The notes under the pieces: generated by a model | The model's input: only the letters and a program-made list of their open reading frames with translations | Databases searched by the model: none | Told to the model about the DNA's origin: nothing | NCBI GenBank assembly: GCA_001704065.1 | Contig: LHBX01000024.1 | Span: 61,940-125,939, forward strand | Reading direction: 5' to 3' | Source: Pelagibacteraceae bacterium GOM-A1 | Lineage (GTDB): Bacteria > Pseudomonadota > Alphaproteobacteria > Pelagibacterales > Pelagibacteraceae | Length of the DNA stretch: 64,000 bases | Part shown: one piece after another, positions 1 to 8,181 of the stretch | Position numbering within the stretch: the stretch's first letter is position 1 | Layout: each line of letters opens with the position of its first letter | Program-made: the position numbers and the translations under genes

Positions 1-182
1 GTGGCTTTAAGGCAATATTTCCAGATATTAAACTATGTGGAGACAACGCAGCAATGATCGCATTGGTAGGTCTAGAAAAATATAAAATAAACAAATTTGA
101 TAATATGGATTTAGAAGCTAGTCCAAGATTGGCCTTAGATGCTAGTGCTAAATTTTTAAAAGGAGCTGGTGTAGTTTTGTAA
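1..182 (+). CDS. tsaD: TsaD, tRNA threonylcarbamoyladenosine transferase (3' end only)
   Basis: Only the last 59 codons are in the window; the gene starts upstream. The frame (first full codon at 3) contains CGDNAAMIA followed by a C-terminal tail with LEASPRLALDAS. CxDNAAMIA is a hallmark of the TsaD/Kae1/YgjD family, which with TsaB and TsaE transfers threonylcarbamoyl to A37 of ANN-decoding tRNAs in the cytoplasm. The stop TAA overlaps the ATG of the next gene (TAATG), suggesting translational coupling. The identification rests on this one motif and the tail, so it is good but not complete. Confidence 0.88.
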   Translation, partial: GFKAIFPDIKLCGDNAAMIALVGLEKYKINKFDNMDLEASPRLALDASAKFLKGAGVVL

Positions 183-595
183 TGAATTACTGGTTACTCA
201 AATCAGAGCCTAATGTTTGGTCGATAGATCAACAATTAAAGGTTGGTCCAAAAGGTGCTGACTGGGATGGTGTAAGAAATTATCAAGCAGCAAATAATTT
301 GAAAAAAATGGAGAAGGGTGATCTTTGTTTTTTTTACCATTCAAATATTGGTAAAGAAATCGTTGGAATTGTTGAAGTAATTAAAACAGCATTTATCGAC
401 CCAACAGATAAAGAGAAGCGATTTGTAGCAGTAAAAGTTAAGTATAAAAGCAAACTAAAAACACCAGTTTCTCTTGAAAATATTAAAAAAAATAAAGATT
501 TAAAAGATATTGCACTAATAAAACAAAGCAGACTGTCTGTCATGCCAATAGACACTAAATGCTGGAAAATTATTTTGAAGATGAGTAGTATCTAG
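182..595 (+). CDS. EVE domain protein (PUA-like fold)
   Basis: A 137-residue cytoplasmic protein that is a single EVE domain. It opens with NYWLLKSEPNVWSI, followed by WDGVRNYQAANNLKKMEKGD and FFYHSN, the standard signature of this family (human THYN1 and bacterial relatives). EVE domains have a PUA-like fold and are thought to bind modified bases in nucleic acids; the physiological role in bacteria is unclear. It overlaps the tsaD stop, so the two are probably one operon; a link to tRNA modification is inference from this placement only. Length is typical for the family. Confidence 0.9.
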   Translation: MNYWLLKSEPNVWSIDQQLKVGPKGADWDGVRNYQAANNLKKMEKGDLCFFYHSNIGKEIVGIVEVIKTAFIDPTDKEKRFVAVKVKYKSKLKTPVSLENIKKNKDLKDIALIKQSRLSVMPIDTKCWKIILKMSSI

Positions 596-610
596 GAAAT
601 TTTATAATAC

Positions 611-2632
611 ATGCCTAAAAAAAAAGTAAAAAAAAGAAAGAAAAAAATAATCACAAAAAAAAAAACTAAGACAAAGTCTTTAGCTCCAAAGCAAGAAAAA
701 GAACTTATATATAGAACAAAGAAAGACTGGATTAGCAAAGCTCTAGTAAATAAATCTCAGTATGAAAAAAAATATAAAGCCTCAATAAAAGATAATGATG
801 GCTTCTGGAAAAAAGAAGGAAAAAGAATTAATTGGATAAAGCCATATACAAAAATTAAAGATGTAAAATATAGTAAATCGGATGTTAAAATAAAATGGTT
901 TTACGATGGCACTCTTAATGCATCAGTAAATTGTATTGATAGACACTTAAAGAAGAATAAGGATAAAACTGCGATTATATGGGTTGGAGATGATCCAAAG
1001 GTTCAAAAGAAAATTTCTTATAAAGAATTACACAAAGAAGTTTCTAAAGCTGCAAATGGTCTTAAAGAATTAGGGGTTAAAAAAGGTGATAGAGTAACAA
1101 TTTATTTAACCATGATACCAGAACTTGCATATACAATGTTGGCATGTGCAAGAATAGGAGCTGTGCATTCAATAATTTTTGGAGGCTTTTCTCCCGATAG
1201 TATTTCTGGACGAATAAACGATTGCGAGTCTGATTATTTAATTACAGCTGATGAAGGTGTAAGAGGTGGGAAAATAATACCTTTAAAATCAATAGCTGAC
1301 GAAGCTTTAGTAAATTGCCCAAATGTAAAAAAATGTGTAGTTGTAAAAAGAACGGGCAATAGAATAAATTGGGATGAACGAAGAGATGTTTGGTACCACG
1401 AATTGACAAAAAAAGTTTCTAATAAATGTGATCCCGAAGAAATGAATGCAGAAGATCCATTATTTATTTTATATACATCAGGTTCAACAGGTAAACCAAA
1501 AGGGGTGATGCATACAACTGGTGGGTATATAGTTTACGCATCGATGACACATCAATATATATTCAATTATAAACCTAAAGATATTTATTGGTGTACAGCT
1601 GATATTGGTTGGGTAACTGGTCATAGCTATATTATTTATGGACCATTATCAAATGGAGCAACAACTATTATGTTTGAGGGAATTCCAACTTATCCGGATA
1701 GTTCAAGATGGTGGCAAATCGTTGATAAATATAAAGTGAATATTTTTTACACTGCTCCGACAGCTATAAGAGCTTTGATGAGAGAAGGTGATAAGCCTGT
1801 TAAAAAAACATCAAGAAAATCACTAAAATTACTAGGAACAGTAGGTGAGCCAATCAATCCCGAAGCATGGGAGTGGTATTATAAAACTGTCGGAGATTCT
1901 AATTGTCCGATTGTTGATACTTGGTGGCAAACTGAAACGGGTGGTATATTAATTAGTCCACAAACAGGTGCTATAAATTTAAAACCAGGTTCAGCAACTA
2001 AACCATTTTATGGGATTAAACCAGTAATAGTAAATAAAGATGGGAAAGTTTTGAAAGGAGAAGCTGAAGGTCGTTTGTGTATTGCACAATCTTGGCCAGG
2101 GCAGATGCGGACAGTTTACGGTGATCATCAAAGATTTATTGATACTTATTTCTCTCAATTTGATGGTAAGTATTTTACAGGTGACGGGTGCAGGAGAGAT
2201 AAAGATGGATATTACTGGATCACAGGAAGAGTTGATGATGTAATCATTGTTTCCGGACACAACCTTGGAACTGCTGAAATTGAAAGTGCGTTTGTTGCTC
2301 ATCCAAAAGTAGCTGAGGCTGCTGTTGTTGGATATCCTCATGATATTAAAGGTAATGGTTTGTATTGTTATGTAACTTTAAATGTAGGAGAAAAATCGAC
2401 TTTAGATTTAGAGAGAGATTTAAAACTTTGGGTTAGAAAACAAATTGGTCCAATAGCTACACCGGATCTAATTCAATTTTCACCTGGACTTCCAAAAACT
2501 AGATCAGGTAAAATTATGAGAAGAATTCTAAGAAAAATTGCAGCAAATGAACATGACCAATTAGGTGACACAACAACTTTAGCAGATCCAAGTGTAGTAA
2601 AAAGCTTAGTTGAGAATAGAAAAAATACTTAA
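611..2632 (+). CDS. acs: acetyl-CoA synthetase (AMP-forming)
   Basis: A 673-residue member of the ANL adenylate-forming superfamily, converting acetate, ATP and CoA to acetyl-CoA in the cytoplasm. The phosphate-binding loop [11 protein letters not shown] lies near residues 288-298, the A8 hinge region ([18 protein letters not shown]) near 520, and the C-terminal [11 protein letters not shown] contains the catalytic lysine (about 634) that is the usual acetylation target. The body aligns end to end with the normal ~650-residue enzyme. Odd: a polybasic N-terminus, 14 Lys/Arg in the first 22 codons, encoded by A-runs; I see no alternative in-frame start there, so it is kept. The symporter genes at 3370-5465 could supply the substrate. 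Confidence 0.96.
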   Translation: MPKKKVKKRKKKIITKKKTKTKSLAPKQEKELIYRTKKDWISKALVNKSQYEKKYKASIKDNDGFWKKEGKRINWIKPYTKIKDVKYSKSDVKIKWFYDGTLNASVNCIDRHLKKNKDKTAIIWVGDDPKVQKKISYKELHKEVSKAANGLKELGVKKGDRVTIYLTMIPELAYTMLACARIGAVHSIIFGGFSPDSISGRINDCESDYLITADEGVRGGKIIPLKSIADEALVNCPNVKKCVVVKRTGNRINWDERRDVWYHELTKKVSNKCDPEEMNAEDPLFILYTSGSTGKPKGVMHTTGGYIVYASMTHQYIFNYKPKDIYWCTADIGWVTGHSYIIYGPLSNGATTIMFEGIPTYPDSSRWWQIVDKYKVNIFYTAPTAIRALMREGDKPVKKTSRKSLKLLGTVGEPINPEAWEWYYKTVGDSNCPIVDTWWQTETGGILISPQTGAINLKPGSATKPFYGIKPVIVNKDGKVLKGEAEGRLCIAQSWPGQMRTVYGDHQRFIDTYFSQFDGKYFTGDGCRRDKDGYYWITGRVDDVIIVSGHNLGTAEIESAFVAHPKVAEAAVVGYPHDIKGNGLYCYVTLNVGEKSTLDLERDLKLWVRKQIGPIATPDLIQFSPGLPKTRSGKIMRRILRKIAANEHDQLGDTTTLADPSVVKSLVENRKNT

Positions 2633-3258
2633 AAATTTATTAATTCAATAAATTCCTTTTTAACATTGTCCCATTTTAAGATCATAGAATTCAAAACTAT
2701 TTTTTTGTCTAGAGATTTTAACTCTTCAGCTATCGGTGACCATTCATATAATGATAGCGCGCTTGTATTAAATGGTAATGACTCGTGATATTCATTCCAA
2801 TTAATCTTTTCATATCTTTCAAGAAAATTTTTTTTTGCATTTTCATATATTTCTTTTGGCATTTCATTTTTCTGAAGTTCATTATCTAAAATCTGAAAAT
2901 ATATTTCATTTGCTTTCTCAGTATCATGTTGATTTCTGATATTTTTTAAAAAAGAGATTGTATAAAAAGTTAAATCCTGAAGTGCAGTTGAATAAATATT
3001 CCATTTAGCTTTATTAATTGACCCTAAAAATATTTCATCTTCAAACATCAATACATATTTTGCCCCCATTCTAGTTTTCAGATATCCATATAGAGTGACC
3101 TGACTTACCCATGCAGATTTTTTTTGGATAAATTCTTTTAAGTCAGAATAGTTTTCAATTTTTTTTGTTTTTTTGAAATATTTTAAGAATGGAATGAAAT
3201 ATTCCTTTAAATACTCAAATTTCAAATCTTTGAGCTTTAATTTGTATTTAATGCCCAT
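2629..3258 (-). CDS. unrecognised 209-residue protein
   Basis: I do not recognise a family. The protein is soluble, rich in lysine and aromatic residues, with no signal peptide or membrane segment. A central stretch (about residues 49-75: [17 protein letters not shown], then [15 protein letters not shown]) looks the most conserved-like, and the rest is predicted helical by eye. It converges on acs with a 4-bp overlap of the stop codons and stands back-to-back with the DUF4212/SSS transporter pair, so it interrupts what is otherwise an acetate-type uptake/activation locus. Reading-frame length and base composition like that of neighbours support a real gene. Confidence 0.8.
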   Translation of the reverse strand: MGIKYKLKLKDLKFEYLKEYFIPFLKYFKKTKKIENYSDLKEFIQKKSAWVSQVTLYGYLKTRMGAKYVLMFEDEIFLGSINKAKWNIYSTALQDLTFYTISFLKNIRNQHDTEKANEIYFQILDNELQKNEMPKEIYENAKKNFLERYEKINWNEYHESLPFNTSALSLYEWSPIAEELKSLDKKIVLNSMILKWDNVKKEFIELINF

Positions 3259-3353
3259 TTAAAACCGATATTACCACTTTTACTATAAATATATGCCATT
3301 TTTTACTCTTTAATTATTACTTTAAATGAGTATGAATTATATCTTTAACCTAT

Positions 3354-3360
3354 AGGGAGG
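3354..3360 (+). promoter_or_regulatory. strong Shine-Dalgarno before the symporter operon
   Basis: AGGGAGG sits 9 nt before the ATG at 3370. Most genes in this window have no recognisable Shine-Dalgarno sequence, so this near-consensus site fixes the start and suggests high translation of the transporter pair. Confidence 0.7.
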
Positions 3361-3369
3361 ATTAAAATA

Positions 3370-3627
3370 ATGTCAAACAAAGAAAAGCACTGGGAAAAAA
3401 CCAAAGGGTTAATGATTATTACATTAATTATTTGGTTTGTTTTCGGTTATCTGATCTTCATGTTTGGTTCTGACCTAAACACTTCAAGTTTTATGGGATA
3501 TCCATTAGCGTATTACATGTGTGCGCAAGGTTCCATCATTGCATTTGTGGTCCTAATTTTCTGGTTTGCAAATAGACAGGAAAAAATCGATGAAGAGTTT
3601 GGTTTTACCGAAAAGGAGGATGATTAA
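3370..3627 (+). CDS. DUF4212 small subunit of sodium/solute symporter
   Basis: An 85-residue inner-membrane protein with two hydrophobic segments (about residues 12-34 and 46-67) and a charged C-terminal tail (NRQEKIDEEFGFTEKEDD). This architecture and the position directly before a large SSS permease identify the DUF4212 family, the small partner of VC_2705-type sodium:solute symporters. The stop and the start of the next gene overlap by one base (TAATG), so the two are co-translated. Substrate is not shown by the sequence; acetate or another monocarboxylate is inferred from nearby acs. Confidence 0.92.
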   Translation: MSNKEKHWEKTKGLMIITLIIWFVFGYLIFMFGSDLNTSSFMGYPLAYYMCAQGSIIAFVVLIFWFANRQEKIDEEFGFTEKEDD

Positions 3628-5465
3628 TGTTTAAAGGCAATTTTATTGACAACCTACCAAAAATTTACGGAACATATACTGGAGGCTTCATTGTATTCAT
3701 CATATTGATGGCGATAGCGGAGCAAGCAGGTATGACCGCTAAAACAATTGGTATTTTGTTTGTCGCCTTTACAGTTTGTATATACGCCTTGATTGGGTAT
3801 TTATCTAGAACTGTTCAGGTCGATGCTTATTATGTTGCTGGAAGACAGGTACCAACAGTATTTAACGGAATGGCAACTGCAGCTGACTGGATGTCAGGTG
3901 CATCATTCGTTGCAATGGCTGGTGGTATTTATTTTGGTGGTTATACTTATATGGCTTTCTTGGTCGGTTGGACTGGGGGATACGTTTTAGTATCATCACT
4001 TTTAGCACCATACTTAAGAAAATTTGGATGTTATACTGTGCCAGATTTCATTGGAACAAGATACGGCGGAAACTTTGCAAGATTCTGTGCTGTAGTTGTT
4101 TTAACATTGGCATCTTTCACTTATGTAACAGCTCAAATTAACGCAACAGGAACAATTGCATCAAGAGCACTAAGTATTCCATTTGAATTAGGAGTTTGGG
4201 TTGGGCTAGTAAGTATTTTACTTTGCTCAATGCTAGGCGGAATGAGAGCGGTAACTTGGACACAGGTTGCACAATACATCGTATTGATTATTGCTTATCT
4301 AATTCCAGTATTCTGGATTAGTAACAAATCTGGATTTGGTTTCTTTCCACACTTTATGTTAGGTGAGGAAGTGGCTAGATTAGGTGATCTTGAAGCTCAA
4401 TTTGGATTAGTCAAAAATGCTGCTGCAGACATCAAAGCTGCAGGTGTGCCAGGTGGTCTAAAATCTATCGCTGTATCACACGCAGGTGTGCCAGAAGGTG
4501 GAATGGCTGCATGGAAGTTTATTTCATTAGCACTATGTATGATGGTAGGAACAGCTTCTTTACCACACATTTTAATGAGATACTTCACTACTCCAAGTGT
4601 TAAAGCTGCAAGAAAATCAGTGGCATGGTCACTATTCTTTATTGCATTGCTTTATACTTCAGCGCCAATGCTTGCAACATTATCCAAAATCTCACTAATA
4701 GATCCAAACTTACCAACAGGTATTATTGGAAAACCAATTGCTGAAATTATGCAAATTGAGTGGGTAAATGCTTGGATTAATGTAAAACAAGCCTTCATAG
4801 CAGACTTTAACGGAGATGGTATTCTTCAGTTAAATGAATGGTTTATGAGAGGTGACGTGGTTGTACTAGCAACTCCTGAAGTTGCTGGATTACCATACGT
4901 AATCTCTGGACTAGTTGCTGCAGGAGGAATGGCTGCTGCGATGTCAACAGCTGATGGTCTAATTCTTGCTATCGCAAACGCTTTATCACATGATATCTAT
5001 TACAAAATCATTGATCCAAAAGCGGATGTAAGAAAAAGATTGTTAGTTGCTAGAGCACTTTTAATAGTTATTGGTGCCGCTGGAGCATACATTGCATCGA
5101 TGAGGATCACTAGTATCCTTGGTGCAGTTGCTTGGGCATTTGACTTTGCAATGTCAGGATTGTTCTTCCCATTAATACTTGGTGTATGGTGGAAGAGAGC
5201 AACAAGACAAGGAGCAATAGCAGGTATGATAGCAGGTCTTGCATCAGGAACAGCTTATCTAATTTATGTGTATCCTAAGTTTATGGGTAATGCACCTTGG
5301 TTAGGTATTGACCATTTACGTTTCGGTATAATTGGAGCGTCGGTCTGTTTAGTTGTAATGGTTGTAGTAAGTTTAATGACTGAAGAACCAGATAAAGCTA
5401 CACAGCAAATGGTAGACGAAGTTCGTGTTCCATCAGGTAAGACAATACTTGGTAAGCAACACTAA
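3627..5465 (+). CDS. sodium:solute symporter, VC_2705-type large subunit
   Basis: A 612-residue polytopic inner-membrane protein of the SSS family, the class that includes acetate permease ActP. The N-terminal core has YYVAGRQVPTVFNGMATAADWMSGASF (residues about 69-95, a typical SSS start region), and a C-terminal SSS block GGMAAAMSTADGLIL lies near 433. Between transmembrane segments there is a perfect EF-hand-like loop, DFNGDGILQLNE at D393-E404, with Asp/Asn/Asp at positions 1, 3, 5, Gly at 6 and Glu at 12, implying calcium binding in an extramembrane loop. It is co-translated with the DUF4212 subunit and followed by an intrinsic terminator. Codon use is less A/T-extreme than neighbours, consistent with high expression. 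Confidence 0.93.
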   Translation: MFKGNFIDNLPKIYGTYTGGFIVFIILMAIAEQAGMTAKTIGILFVAFTVCIYALIGYLSRTVQVDAYYVAGRQVPTVFNGMATAADWMSGASFVAMAGGIYFGGYTYMAFLVGWTGGYVLVSSLLAPYLRKFGCYTVPDFIGTRYGGNFARFCAVVVLTLASFTYVTAQINATGTIASRALSIPFELGVWVGLVSILLCSMLGGMRAVTWTQVAQYIVLIIAYLIPVFWISNKSGFGFFPHFMLGEEVARLGDLEAQFGLVKNAAADIKAAGVPGGLKSIAVSHAGVPEGGMAAWKFISLALCMMVGTASLPHILMRYFTTPSVKAARKSVAWSLFFIALLYTSAPMLATLSKISLIDPNLPTGIIGKPIAEIMQIEWVNAWINVKQAFIADFNGDGILQLNEWFMRGDVVVLATPEVAGLPYVISGLVAAGGMAAAMSTADGLILAIANALSHDIYYKIIDPKADVRKRLLVARALLIVIGAAGAYIASMRITSILGAVAWAFDFAMSGLFFPLILGVWWKRATRQGAIAGMIAGLASGTAYLIYVYPKFMGNAPWLGIDHLRFGIIGASVCLVVMVVVSLMTEEPDKATQQMVDEVRVPSGKTILGKQH

Positions 5466-5477
5466 ATTAAACTTTTT

Positions 5478-5504
5478 GGGGGCGGATACCGCCCCCATTT
5501 TTTT
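5478..5504 (+). terminator. intrinsic terminator after symporter operon
   Basis: An 8-bp all-G/C stem GGGGGCGG / CCGCCCCC with an ATA loop (5478-5496) followed by A and seven T residues. It stands out in this A/T-rich sequence and directly follows the symporter stop at 5465. Confidence 0.93.
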
Positions 5505-5511
5505 CAGATAA

Positions 5512-5847
5512 ATGCCTTTATATATTTTAGTTATAGACTACATTTTAGGTATCATTATGTGGACTTTAATTGGAAGATCTGCAATGAATATTTTTCAAAA
5601 AGAAGATTCTGAATTCTTTTTTATGAAAGTATTTGTAAAATACACAAATCCAATTATTAAAATTTTTAAATTCATAACTCCTAGTTTCATTATAGGACCA
5701 TTAGTTCCACTTTATGTAGCGTGGTTTTTTTATATGTTTAGATTTTATTTAATGCCTTATTTAATGGGTTATTCTGTTATGGGAATGTTATCGTTTCCAT
5801 TAGAAAGTGAAATAGCTGCGGAAATTTATAAAATATTTGGTAAATAA
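5512..5847 (+). CDS. small membrane protein, YggT-like
   Basis: A 111-residue protein with two or three hydrophobic segments (about residues 3-22, 56-76 and 78-95). The pattern of an N-terminal membrane helix ending in WTLIGRS, then NPIIKIFKFITP followed by a second hydrophobic block, resembles the YggT family, in which an NP(x)nPxRxxxP segment precedes the second helix; several consensus residues differ, so the family call is tentative. It starts only 8 bp after the terminator, and no promoter is obvious. Function unknown; YggT proteins have been linked to osmotic and membrane homeostasis in other bacteria. Confidence 0.72.
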   Translation: MPLYILVIDYILGIIMWTLIGRSAMNIFQKEDSEFFFMKVFVKYTNPIIKIFKFITPSFIIGPLVPLYVAWFFYMFRFYLMPYLMGYSVMGMLSFPLESEIAAEIYKIFGK

Positions 5848-5894
5848 TAATTCAAATATATTCAAAAATTGATAGTACTAGTTTTTATTTATTA

Positions 5895-6554
5895 ATGAAA
5901 AATATACAAATTTCGCCTTCAATACTTTCTGCAGATTTTAGCCAATTAGGTGAGGAAATTAAAAGATTAGAAGATGGTGGAGCTGACTTAATTCATGTCG
6001 ATGTAATGGATGGACATTTTGTTCCCAATATTACAATTGGTCCCCCAGTGATAAAAACACTCAGAAATTATACAAAATTACCTTTTGATGTACATTTAAT
6101 GATCTCACCAGTTCATAAATATATAAAAAATTTTGCTGAAGCAGGATCTGATATAATAACAATTCACCCTGAAGCAACCGACAATTTGATTGAGTCGATT
6201 AAACTTATTAAAAAATTAAAGAAAAAAGTAGGCATATCTTTAAATCCAAATACGGAAGTAAGTGTCATTGAAAAATTATTAAAAGAAATAGATTTAGTTT
6301 TAATTATGAGCGTATATCCCGGTTTTGGTGGTCAAAAATTTATACCAGAAGTCATTGATAAAATTAAAAAACTATATCAAATAAAAAAAGATAGTAACTT
6401 AAAATTTGATATTGAAGTTGATGGTGGGATAAATTTCTCTAATTCAAAAGAGGTTATATCAGCAGGAGCAAATATATTAGTTTCTGGAACAACAATATTC
6501 AAAGAAAACAATGGTGATATAAAAAAAAATATAGAAACTCTAAAATCAATGTAA
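5895..6554 (+). CDS. rpe: ribulose-phosphate 3-epimerase
   Basis: A 219-residue TIM-barrel enzyme interconverting ribulose-5-phosphate and xylulose-5-phosphate in the pentose phosphate pathway. Visible motifs: SILSADFSQLGEEI at the N-terminus, HVDVMDGHFVPN near residues 34-45 with the metal-binding His/Asp, VHLMI near 67, MSVYPGFGGQKF near 142 (substrate phosphate loop region) and EVDGGIN near 175 with the catalytic Asp. Length is normal. The next gene begins 1 bp after the stop, so rpe, the heparinase-like gene and purH form an apparent operon. Confidence 0.97.
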   Translation: MKNIQISPSILSADFSQLGEEIKRLEDGGADLIHVDVMDGHFVPNITIGPPVIKTLRNYTKLPFDVHLMISPVHKYIKNFAEAGSDIITIHPEATDNLIESIKLIKKLKKKVGISLNPNTEVSVIEKLLKEIDLVLIMSVYPGFGGQKFIPEVIDKIKKLYQIKKDSNLKFDIEVDGGINFSNSKEVISAGANILVSGTTIFKENNGDIKKNIETLKSM

Positions 6555-6555
6555 G

Positions 6556-8181
6556 ATGTATTTAAAAAATTCTTTAATTTTAATAAATGAATTTTTTTAC
6601 TACACTAAAAATCAAATAAGAAATTTATACTTAAAATCAAGGTTTTATAATAATAAAATTTCAAAAATTGAGATAAGCAACATTTCCTATAGACCAAGTC
6701 TAAGTATTTTAAGCTGCTTGGTTAAATATGATAAAAAAAAAATTAAAATTGAAGAATTAGATAAAGATAATATTTGGGAAAGTGAATTATTAAGTAGTAA
6801 TAACCTCAATAAACTAAATAATTTTTATTGGTTATTTAGTATTGATTTAAAATCTTCCCCAAGTATTACACAATCAATAATTATTAAATGGATTGAAAAA
6901 AATCAAAGTTATAATTCATCAACATGGCAAACAGATATTTTATCAAAGAGGATAATATCTTGGATTGCAAACTCAAAATTATCTTATGATGAAAGTGATA
7001 CTAAATATAAAAATAAATTTCATTTTTCTGTAAATAAACAGATTAATCATTTAATAAATGAAATAAGCAAATCTCGATCTGTTAATGATAAATTATTAGG
7101 CTGTATAGCAATAATAATTACAGGATTATCATACGCAAATGAAAAATTTTTAAATTATGGATTAGAGTTACTGAGAAAAATTATTATTAATTCTTTTGAC
7201 GATGAGTATTTTCCAAAAACGAGAAGTATCAGGCAGTTAAATTTTTATTTAAAATATTTTGTTCTTGTTAGAGAATTATTAAAGGAGTCTTTTAATGACA
7301 TACCTGAGTACCTTGATGAAATAATTTTCTATCTAGGAAAATCTTATTCTGTCTTTTCTAAAATCGAACAAAGTTTACTATTCAATGGGAATCATCAAAA
7401 TGATTTAAAGGAATTTAATAAATATCTTTCGCTTTATAAATATAAGTTTGAAAATTCAAATAATGAAGTTGGAGGATATGCCATTTTAAAAAACAAAAAT
7501 TGTATTCTTGCAATGGATGTTGGAAATTCACCCCAAAAAACTTTTTCACATAACTATCAAAGTGGAGCTCTTTCATTTGAATTCTTCTACAAAGATAAAA
7601 AACTTATTTCAAATTCTGGTTACTTTCAGGATTATAAAAACAAATTAAATCTAATTTCAAAATCTACTGCCGCTCATTCAGCACTTATAATTGATAATCA
7701 TTCAAGTTGTTCATTTAGAAACAATGGAAAATATAAAACATTAGAAAACGGTTTGAAAATTAGTGATAAAAATATTGTTAATGAAAAAAACTATTGGTTA
7801 ATCAAAGCATCTCATAATGGCTTTTTAAAAAAATTCGGAATTTTATGTGAAAGATCTTTAGAATATTTCGTTGAAAAAAATAAATTAATAGGAACCGATA
7901 AAATAATTACAAAAAATAAGTTAGAAACAAAAAAATATGATATCAGATTTCATATGGAACCGGGTGTTAAATTAACAAAAACTCTAGATAACAAAACTAT
8001 ACTAATTGAAATTGAAAATTCTGGATGGAAATTTTCAACTAACTGCGAGATTATAAATATTGAATCGGGTATATATTTCGGTAATAAAAATGTAACTAAT
8101 GAAAACCAAAATATATGTTTATCAGGTAAAATAAAAGATATAACTCAGGAAATTAAATGGGCATTCGAAAAAATACAATAA
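6556..8181 (+). CDS. heparinase II/III-like protein
   Basis: A 541-residue protein. The N-terminal half is helical with WIEKNQSYNSSTWQTDILSKRII-type repeats resembling the alpha/alpha toroid of alginate/heparin lyases; the C-terminal half carries the heparinase II/III beta domain, seen as SGALSFEF, LISNSGYF and STAAHSALIIDN (about residues 335-380). No signal peptide is visible, which is unexpected for a secreted lyase. It is squeezed between rpe and purH, with a 25-bp overlap into purH. I recall the rpe/heparinase-like/purH neighbourhood in other alphaproteobacteria, which suggests a conserved housekeeping role, perhaps with cell-envelope glycans, rather than nutrition. Catalytic activity is not established. 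Confidence 0.85.
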   Translation: MYLKNSLILINEFFYYTKNQIRNLYLKSRFYNNKISKIEISNISYRPSLSILSCLVKYDKKKIKIEELDKDNIWESELLSSNNLNKLNNFYWLFSIDLKSSPSITQSIIIKWIEKNQSYNSSTWQTDILSKRIISWIANSKLSYDESDTKYKNKFHFSVNKQINHLINEISKSRSVNDKLLGCIAIIITGLSYANEKFLNYGLELLRKIIINSFDDEYFPKTRSIRQLNFYLKYFVLVRELLKESFNDIPEYLDEIIFYLGKSYSVFSKIEQSLLFNGNHQNDLKEFNKYLSLYKYKFENSNNEVGGYAILKNKNCILAMDVGNSPQKTFSHNYQSGALSFEFFYKDKKLISNSGYFQDYKNKLNLISKSTAAHSALIIDNHSSCSFRNNGKYKTLENGLKISDKNIVNEKNYWLIKASHNGFLKKFGILCERSLEYFVEKNKLIGTDKIITKNKLETKKYDIRFHMEPGVKLTKTLDNKTILIEIENSGWKFSTNCEIINIESGIYFGNKNVTNENQNICLSGKIKDITQEIKWAFEKIQ

